A DNA stretch of 64,000 nt, from assembly GCA_017979445.1 (NCBI GenBank), contig JADQWC010000146.1:23536-87535 (forward strand), written 5' to 3'. Numbering within the stretch: the stretch's first letter is position 1; each line of letters starts with the position of its first letter. Below are positions 57,141-64,000 of the stretch, one piece after another. Under the pieces are notes generated by a model. The model was not told the DNA's origin. It searched no databases and saw nothing but the letters and a program-made list of their open reading frames with translations. Source of the DNA: Akebia trifoliata (lineage: Eukaryota; Streptophyta; Magnoliopsida; Ranunculales; Lardizabalaceae). The position numbers and the translations under genes are program-made.

Positions 57141-59174
57141 TGTAGACACCTCAATTTGAACGGGCCACTTCTCGAAAGGGCCCAAAAATATCGATTTTCT
57201 AAATAAATGGGCCAACGGGCCTTAAGGGCCCAACTCATTGAAAATAACATTTTGACCAAACCGAGGCCCCTAAGACCTCTCAATGGTTTAGGAGGCCACC
57301 AAAAGGACTCGGCCAACCTTACGCTTTCCCAACATTCACCGCTCCGCTTCCAAAATAAAAAACGTCAAATTTTGGATAAATTTCACCAACGGGCCTAAAA
57401 AGTCCGATTCGCCAACACGTGGCATTTTTGATCAAATTAATGATTGCAAAAATCTAAAAAAATTAAAAATTAAAAAGGTGAGACTTGAGATGCCTACCCC
57501 TCTTCTACTACCACCGCTCCGCCTCCGTATCCGTAAAAACCATAAGCCCACCTAAGGCCCACAAGCCCTCAACACTTTCCTAAATCGATTTCTCATCTTA
57601 CCCCTAGCCTAAAATTAATCCCACATCACCTAAAATCTAAAACCAACCTATACCCTCAAAATCCATTTCAAAACAACCCTCAACCAATCCCTAAAATCCA
57701 AAACCATTTCTAAAAACCCAAGTCCAACACTACAAAGTCCACAAATCATTAACCATATCCAATTCATTATCCAACCCACAACCCTAACCCATAAACCACA
57801 ACCCACATCAACCAATCACTCTTTTATCATCAAAAGATGACACATGTCATCACCCCATCTCACCTCCCTCACCCAACTACCTACCCCATTAATTTGCTTT
57901 AAATCCCATCTACCCACACATCAACCCATCACCTTTTCTCTCAAATCAAACACATCTACCCACACCCCTAACCTATACCTCCCCTAATCTACCCTCATCA
58001 TTCCCTACAAAACCTACATCTACAACCTAAACCTACACCATCCCCTCAAGTCAAACACTCAACCTCTCCCATCAACCTATCCCAACCCTTCATTTCCACC
58101 CACCTTAACACATGGCATCATCTCCCTCACCCTCCCAAAATATCATCAACCACCTCTTTAAATCCTCCATGCTCTTAAATCAAATCACAACCACCATCTT
58201 AAACTTACCTCACCAAACACTCCACCCAAATTGGTGGGGTAGGATCCAAACCATTGGGTCAAAACTTACCCATTTAACCCTCCTTCCCTAAATACCCTCC
58301 AATCTCCTCTAAATTACACCTACTTCTCTCTCAAACTCATAACCATTCTACCCTTTTTCTTCACTTCACCCCATTATATCCCTAAAATAACTCCTCAACA
58401 TCTATAAATACCCTCCTCCTCTTCCCAAAAATGGCCCCCAACTTTCACCACAAAGTTTCTCCCCAACTCTCTCTCTACTAACAACTATCACCCCTCTCAC
58501 TAAGAAAATCCTCATCAATTCCCTCACACTAATCCTCCCCAAGTCTCATAAAAAAAATCACATACTCATCATCTCTTCTTTACTCCTTCAACCCAAAAAA
58601 AAAAAGAGTTGTATTTGCTTAAAATACTAAGGAGTCAAGAAGACTCAAAGAAGAAGAAGAAAAAAAGAAAGAAGATACAAGGTGGGTTCAAGGCAACCCC
58701 CCCCTCCCTCTTCTACATCCTCTCCTCCTCCCTCTTCTATCACCCCTCTCCCCTTCATTTTATTTTTTAGGATGAATGGACCCCAAGGCTAAAGGACTAT
58801 AAGGGTCATTTCCATAAATGGAATGACCCTATGATCAAGCCGAAAATGAACCCCTATCTAGGGTACAAATGCACAACACGTGGCACATCATTTTTCATAT
58901 TTTTTTAATCAAATGACCGAGTTGAGTTGAGGTTACCACTATTTAGTGGGGAGAAAAGGGTGCCTAATACCTTCCCTTTTCTCCAACCGAGCCGCTTACC
59001 CCGGATCTTAAGGTTTGATCCGTACCTTATCCACGTGAGTCACTAAAATGTCAAAATGTCACTTTTTCAAAAATGCATATCGGGTGACCATTCACACCCA
59101 CTTACAATATGAATGGTGGCGACTCCAAATCATAGTAGATGTGGCCGTCGTAATGACGAAATCACGTGTCTACA
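57141..59174 (+). repeat. 3' LTR of truncated Tat element (family C)
   Basis: It starts TGTAGACACCTCAATTTG and ends ATCACGTGTCTACA, a 9-bp inverted terminus TGTAGACAC/GTGTCTACA. TATAAATA at 58403-58410 follows a strongly C/T-rich, A-rich region (57560-58580). The end contains TGGTGGCGACTCCAA, the in-LTR primer-site-like copy, and GGGTG...CACCC-type pairing. Its 3' part is related to the LTR at 63321 (which is inverted). Confidence 0.82.
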
Positions 59175-59996
59175 GAAGTATTTAGGTTTTGACTCACACG
59201 AGTTGTCAAAGAGTCCTGAAGAGTAGGCATCATCGACTTGATTTCCAACTTCAAGAAGGGATTGAAAGGTAGGAAAGTATTGAGGCATCAAGTACTTGGC
59301 GTAATTGGGAGTAAGATTCCTGAGGATGATCTTAACTTGCTCTTTTTCTTGAGGTCGGTCCCATAACTGAGCGGCCTTATCTCTCCATCGAGCAATGAAT
59401 TCTGTGAAGGTTTCACCGGGCTTATGCTTAGTCGTTTCTAGATATCTTCCTCTGAGTTCAATGTCCGTGTTAAAAGAATATCGACCAATGAACTCTTTCA
59501 TCAATTCGTACCATGTTCTTGCCCGAGACGAGTCCAGTGACATTAACCAGCGTAATGCAGGACCTGTAAGGGTTCTCTGAAAAAATTGGGCCATCTATTC
59601 TTTACTCAGACCCTGAGACTGCATGATGCCGACATATATTTTTAAGTGAGTCATAGGGCATCCAGTCCCATCAAATTTCTCCATATTTGGCATTGTGAAC
59701 TTTTCTAGCAGACGGACCGTAGGAAATAATGTCATTGCCCCTAATCCAAGGTCGAGATCGTCAGGATCCTTGATATTCTTCAATGCAGTTTCCACCTGAG
59801 TTATTCGGTGTGCTAAGACAAGGTCGACGGGTAAATGATCCTCTTCTAGGTCTTCAATAAGGTCAAACACGGCCTAAGGTTCTATAACTTTATTCTTTTT
59901 CTTTTCAATTTGCAAGGCCTCAATTTGTGTCTGAACAGAAGCAATAATCTGCGCTTAAAATGAGTCCAAAATCTGATGGAGTGTTGTTTAATCCAT
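59175..59996 (-). pseudogene. gag: gag of minus-strand Tat element, truncated
   Basis: The minus-strand ATG at 59996 starts a frame with stops at the third codon, in the N-terminal helix, before AVFDLIEDL and before MAQFFQRTL, all explained by CAA or CAG to stop. The core reads FTMPNMEKFDGTGCPMTHLK, QRTLTGPALRWLMSLD, WYELMKEFIGRYSFNTDIEL, ETFTEFIARWRDKAAQLWDR and PQYFPTFQSLLEVGNQVDDA. It retains the Trp (ARWRDKAAQ) that is lost in the inner element's gag. It ends at 59175, where the truncated plus-strand element is inserted, so the zinc-knuckle region is missing from this side. It would form the capsid. Confidence 0.9.
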
Positions 59997-60000
59997 TGTG

Positions 60001-61122
60001 CTTATTTTTTTCTTGTGGCAAGGGTAAACTACTTAGGTTTGACAAAGGTACTTTGGCAAGACGATCCTTTTCACAGACCCAAAGTGGTACGGACGATGGT
60101 TTAGAACGCTTAGGAACAATTATTACCTGATTGAGAGTAAACTAAGATTAACCATTGACTCTAAAGGTTTGACTCTTAATCACATGATAAATTTTTTATA
60201 AATTAACCTAAATCCAGTGGCAAACATTGAGTTCAAATGCACTATAAGTCTATAGAGACCACAAGGGTGAAAGAAGTTAATTATAGGTTTACCCTTGACT
60301 GGGGTTGAACCTTGGGTTAGATTAGTTAATTTGACCTCCTGATTGTATCATCTTAGCGTGAATTATGTTTAGTCTTTAAACCTAAAAACCAATTGGTCCA
60401 ATCGATTTGATGTTGTTCGATTATATCCATTTGCCAACTGGTTTAATTGGTTCAAGTTGATTGAAGCATTTTACCAATTGGGTCGAACCGATATTGTGGG
60501 TTGAATTTGAACGGTGTGGATCGGTCCGCCCACTTACCTTTTGGTTAAATTAAATAGAGCAACCCGAGAGCAATCATGGTCGATTTGAGTCGTGGCCTAA
60601 TGGGATCGGCTTAAGTTCATGATTCTAAGCTCACTATATGATTGAGGCTAGGTTAAGATAAAGCTTATGTCACTTCAGCCCGAAACACCGATATACTATC
60701 CCAGTTTTACTTGGTCAAGCAGTACGTGATGCTCCAGTTTGATATACCCGAAGGTACTGTACTGAAATTGTAGCGTTCACTGTCATCCCCCGTGTCCAGA
60801 AGGACCAAGTTAGCTTGGATCCGACTACGAAGTTTATAGGGACATGTAATGATGCAAACATGAATATGCTTGCTCGTGAGTGTGTGCGTAGGGACAAAGT
60901 GTGCCTGGGGTGTTTTCGTGAATATCCAACCATACAAGTCATATACATCCCATCATCAAACCAATCACAATGAATACAATAATTAATTACATTCAATCAC
61001 TAGCCAATGAAAGACAAGACAAAATCTAACCTAATCTAAGAGTCTCTTTGAGTCAACTAGGTTGACTCGAGCAAAAGCCAACCTAAAGGTAGTCTTGGAT
61101 CGGGTCAAGTTTGACCCTAAAA
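60001..61122 (-). other. Leader of minus-strand Tat element
   Basis: No gene. 60700-60990 is a diverged inverted relative of the conserved leader blocks at 16770 and 25205 (GGGTATATCAAACTGGAGCATC on the minus strand, GGCACACTTTG.CC, ACATGTCCCTATAAAC). 60390-60530 is rich in AATTGG/ACCGAT-type repeats. Confidence 0.65.
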
Positions 61123-61140
61123 TCTCCAGTAGAGTCGTCA
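61123..61140 (-). promoter_or_regulatory. Primer binding site, minus-strand Tat element
   Basis: The minus strand reads TGACGACTCTACTGGAGA next to the LTR end. It equals the tRNA-Arg-type site of the other elements with several G-to-A and C-to-T-type changes. Confidence 0.65.
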
Positions 61141-61142
61141 CA

Positions 61143-63320
61143 GAAATCGCCTCAACCCATTTTTCGCTAAAGTGCGAATCGGGGTCCGATTAATAAATTG
61201 GGGATTTCTAAAGAATAAAGAGTCGCCACCTAGTTTAGGTCTAGGAACCATAAATAACTAAAAAATGGATAGGGTCGGTCAACGGATCAGAGAAATGGGT
61301 AAGGGGTCAGATTACGAATTTCGAAAGGTGTTCGGCACCGAAACCACCTGATCGAAATGATCGGTCTCTACTACGATCTAAACTATCCTACGATCAACGG
61401 GTAGAGACTAAAGTCAAGCTAGGGTTCCATCATTATCAGATTATATCGAATGTGCTAAACAAATCTTACGGCCAATATTTTCCCAAATATCACATGATTC
61501 TTGAATTCCGCACAAAATGGAAATATTTGAAAAAGCCTAAATTCTAGATCATGCTTCAAAGCTCACATGGTAAGATATTTCAATCACAAACACGCATGTA
61601 CAAAGATTTCCCAAATCGACTAAAATAGGAATTTGTGAAAGTTTTCTAAGTTGGAAAATCATAAATATGGAACTTCTAAATTGGCACTTTATGAGATTTT
61701 TAATTCGGAAAATTATCCAAATCAGAAAATCATGAATTTAATGAATTTTTAAATTAGAAATTGACAAATATGAATTTTTCGAAGTAAGAAATTAATGATT
61801 AAAAAATTTCTCAAATTAAAAAATGACAAAATTCCAAAATTAGAATGTTCCAAAAGTGAATCTTACAAAAATGGGAAATGTGAACATGAAATTTTCAAAT
61901 TACGAACACGTGGTTGATCAACAAATCGGCGCCTCAACAATCAAAATATTAGGGACATGGGGCAAATTAGTGAATCAACCACTCACACATATATGCAAAT
62001 TTTCCTTTTTTAAAAAAGGGGACACGTGGCGAACGTTAATAAATTGATTGGTAAATTAATTCCCATATACATAGAAATCAGTGAGTTGACTTGATATCCA
62101 ATTTAGTTTTTAAAAAAAAAACTTTAAATTCCCAATGTACACCAAAATCAGTGAGTTAACTTGATGTCCAATTCAGTAAAAAAACTTTAAATTCCCAATG
62201 TACACCAAAATCAATGAGTTAACTCGATACCCATTTCATCAAAAAATCGATTTTTGTTTCCTACATATACAAATCAGTAAGTTAACTCAATGTCTATTTT
62301 GTTGAAAAATTCGACTCTAAACTCTCAACGTGCATAGAAATCAGTGAGTTGGCCACATTGCAAGTTAGCGAATCAACTATTCACATATATATAAAAGTCA
62401 TGATCACGAGGTAAATCATTGAATCGACCATCCGCACATAAATGCAACTTTTTTCTCAGAAAAATGTAGGACACACGGCAAACGTTAGAAACATGCTAAT
62501 GAAGGTCGAATGATCATTCACGACATAAAAATTTGAGAAAAGAAAGAGAAATAACAATAAAGATAAACAAAATAAAAAAAAATTCATTTACCCTTATGAA
62601 TGAACAGTAGTTGCGATGGTTCCTTCAAAAATACTCGATTACCTCTGCGAAAAGGATGAAGGTATTGGGCTGCATGTTATAAGGTGTCAGAGAGTGGATG
62701 AAGGAGGTAATGGCTACTGTTAGGACGTCTGAGAGTGAAAGGAGTGGTGGTTGCTACTGTTAGAAGGAGTTAAAAGAGAATGCTTGGGGCCGTTGTAGGG
62801 GCTGCTAACAGAAGGTAAATGGAGGGCATGAATGGGACAGCAAAGGGCTGCTATTTTGGGTTGTTAATGATGAAGAAGGGTTGTATTTTGGGGCTGCCAA
62901 TACTCCAGAAAAGGGAGGTCGTGAATGGGATAGCAAGAGGGTGCTGTTTGGGGTTGTTAATGGTGAAGAAGAGTTGTGGTTTGGGACTGTTAATGTTGCA
63001 GGAAAGGAAGGACGTGAATGGGACAGTAAGGGGGTGTTATTTGTGGTTATTAATGGTGAAGAAGGGTTGTGGTTTGGGGCTGTTAATGGTGCAGGAAAGG
63101 GAGGACGTGAATGAGATAACAAGGGGGCTGTAATGGACAATGGGGTTGCAGATTTAATGGAAAAGAAAGTGGGACAGCAAGGGTGCTATAATAGACGATG
63201 AAGCTGCAGATTTGATAGAGAAAAAGAAAAGACAGTAAGGGAGAAGAAGATGGGACCAAAAAAGATTTGAGGAATAAGATAAAGGTGTTGTAATGAAGCC
63301 CTTGGAGGAGAAGGAGACTA
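61143..63320 (-). repeat. 5' LTR of minus-strand Tat element, interrupted
   Basis: A direct repeat of 47164-49310 with small differences (for example, it retains about 45 bp including AGAGTCGCCACC near 61221-61232, which the left copy lacks). The 93-bp repeat array is at 62830-63120. Homology stops at 63318-63320, where a different LTR begins; the missing U3 would lie beyond the window. Confidence 0.85.
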
Positions 63321-64000
63321 TGGACACGGGATTTTCATCCTTTTGAAACACCCCTCCACTTTGGGGTGTTTTGGAGTCGCCACCATTCAAATTGGTAAAA
63401 GGGTGTGAATGGTCACCCGATGTCTCATTTTTTTGAAAATCATATCATTTTTTATGTGATGACTCTCGTAGGATAATGCACGTGGTCCAACCTTTGACTC
63501 AAGGTAAGGGGGTCCATTTATGGAGTAGGGAAAGTGTTAGGCACCCTACTCCATCCACGTAATGTGGTAACCTCGGATTCGATCTTTTGAAATAAAAAAA
63601 AATGAAAATGAAAAAAAATTTGATGTGTGCCCTCAAGTGTGAGGGACTTTCAATATTGGTTCAAATCATTGAGAGCACCCTTATGAAGAAGGGGCCCTTT
63701 GGTGATTTAAATCATCGTAGTGTGTGCAAATGTGTAGAGAAGGGGAGAGTAGGAGAGGGAAGTTGGGGGGTGTGCCTTTTTCAAATCCACTTTAACCTAA
63801 TCTTGATCTTCTTTTATCTTCAAAGATGTCCCCTTGATGAGTCTTCTTTTCTTTTCTTGACTTGTTTGATTGAAGGTTGAGATGAGTTGAGAGTAGAGTA
63901 AGAGTAGAAAGTTGAGGGTTGAGAGTAGTAAGGTGAGTTGTCTTTTTTAGAGGATTTTTTGTCAAATTTTCATTAGGTGTTGAGAGTTGTGAATGAGTGT
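63321..64000 (-). mobile_element. LTR of another Tat-type element, cut by window end
   Basis: It begins TGGACACGGGATTTTCATCC on the plus strand, the inverted 3' end of an LTR. It parallels the reverse complement of 58780-59174 (TTTGGAGTCGCCACCATTCA, GGGTGTGAATGGTCACCCGAT, TTAGGCACCCT, TGGTAACCTC), so it is a minus-strand LTR of a family related to 57141-59174. Only its first 680 bp are in the window, so whether it is solo or part of an element is unknown. Frames within it are not supported as genes. Confidence 0.65.

Larger units (their letters stand above)
53805..59174 (+). mobile_element. 5'-truncated plus-strand Tat element with captured gene fragment
   Basis: This block interrupts the minus-strand Tat element between its linker (53800) and gag (59175). 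It contains non-coding 3'-region-like sequence, a captured HD-ZIP IV fragment (55402-56745), a polypurine tract (AAAGAAGGG, 57128-57136, then CAGC) and a plus-strand LTR (57141-59174) that ends exactly where gag resumes. No 5' LTR, primer site or polymerase was found, so the 5' part is missing and the left boundary is approximate. No target duplication could be recognised, which fits a deletion at the left. Confidence 0.7.
47164..63320 (-). mobile_element. Minus-strand Tat LTR retrotransposon, decayed, nest host
   Basis: The left LTR (47164-50696) and right LTR segment (61143-63320) are direct repeats. The inner edge of the right LTR is followed on the minus strand by a primer site (61123-61140), and the left LTR is preceded by a polypurine tract (50697-50725), so the element reads right to left. 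Gag (59996 to 59175), linker/RT start (53800 to 53530) and integrase end (about 53350-53287) appear in the expected order with the polymerase core deleted. The 3' region has the same box and stem-loop modules as the other Tat elements. A plus-strand Tat remnant (about 53805-59174) interrupts gag. The right LTR is cut by another LTR at 63321, so its far end and target duplication are not visible. Confidence 0.87.

Overview
This is a plant nuclear (angiosperm) window made almost entirely of nested transposable elements. The evidence is Ty3/gypsy elements of the Tat/Ogre group with plant-type leaders and tRNA-Arg-like primer sites, a piece of a homeodomain-leucine-zipper IV (HD-ZIP IV) plant gene, an endogenous plant pararetrovirus fragment, and hAT-type and foldback miniature elements. 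I see no intact host gene, no tRNA or rRNA gene and nothing bacterial. The species cannot be named from the sequence.

Layout. (1) 1-5000: a decayed endogenous pararetrovirus on the minus strand. Its reverse transcriptase (RT) is cut by a 3.4 kb solo LTR (141-3513), which carries a 381-bp compound foldback element (2288-2668). (2) 5000-9531: AT-rich sequence with a duplication and one possible small foldback element but no gene. (3) 9532-12872: a second solo LTR of the same long-LTR family, in the opposite orientation, with a perfect 5-bp target duplication. (4) 13412-41765: a hAT-like non-autonomous element split by a Tat retrotransposon (outer, 13779-40999). The outer element is split in turn by a 16.8 kb Tat/Ogre-like retrotransposon (inner, 21744-38578). 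The inner element keeps recognisable ORF1, gag, protease, RT, two RNase H domains and integrase, all broken by stops and frameshifts. The outer element has lost most of gag and all of the polymerase core but kept its LTRs, leader and 3' region. (5) 41766-47163: a decayed transposon-type gene with coiled coil and a plausible intron, split by a 1.7 kb solo LTR related to the inner element. (6) 47164 to the right edge: a minus-strand Tat element with 3.5 kb LTRs. It contains the 3' part of a plus-strand Tat element carrying a captured HD-ZIP IV START-domain fragment. Its right-hand LTR is invaded by another LTR at 63321, which runs off the window.

How the parts relate. The three Tat elements share an ordered 3' region after integrase: a palindrome and a conserved box, a series of short stem-loop modules, a tandem array, then a polypurine tract and LTR. 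The arrays are unrelated in sequence (34 bp, about 50 bp, and an irregular 80-110 bp unit), yet each contains two hairpin subtypes that differ by paired changes preserving the stem. This is the most unusual signal in the window. Nearly all in-frame stops in the decayed genes are explained by C-to-T or G-to-A changes, as expected from deamination of methylated cytosine.

All similarities were judged by eye. No alignment, database search or divergence calculation was run.
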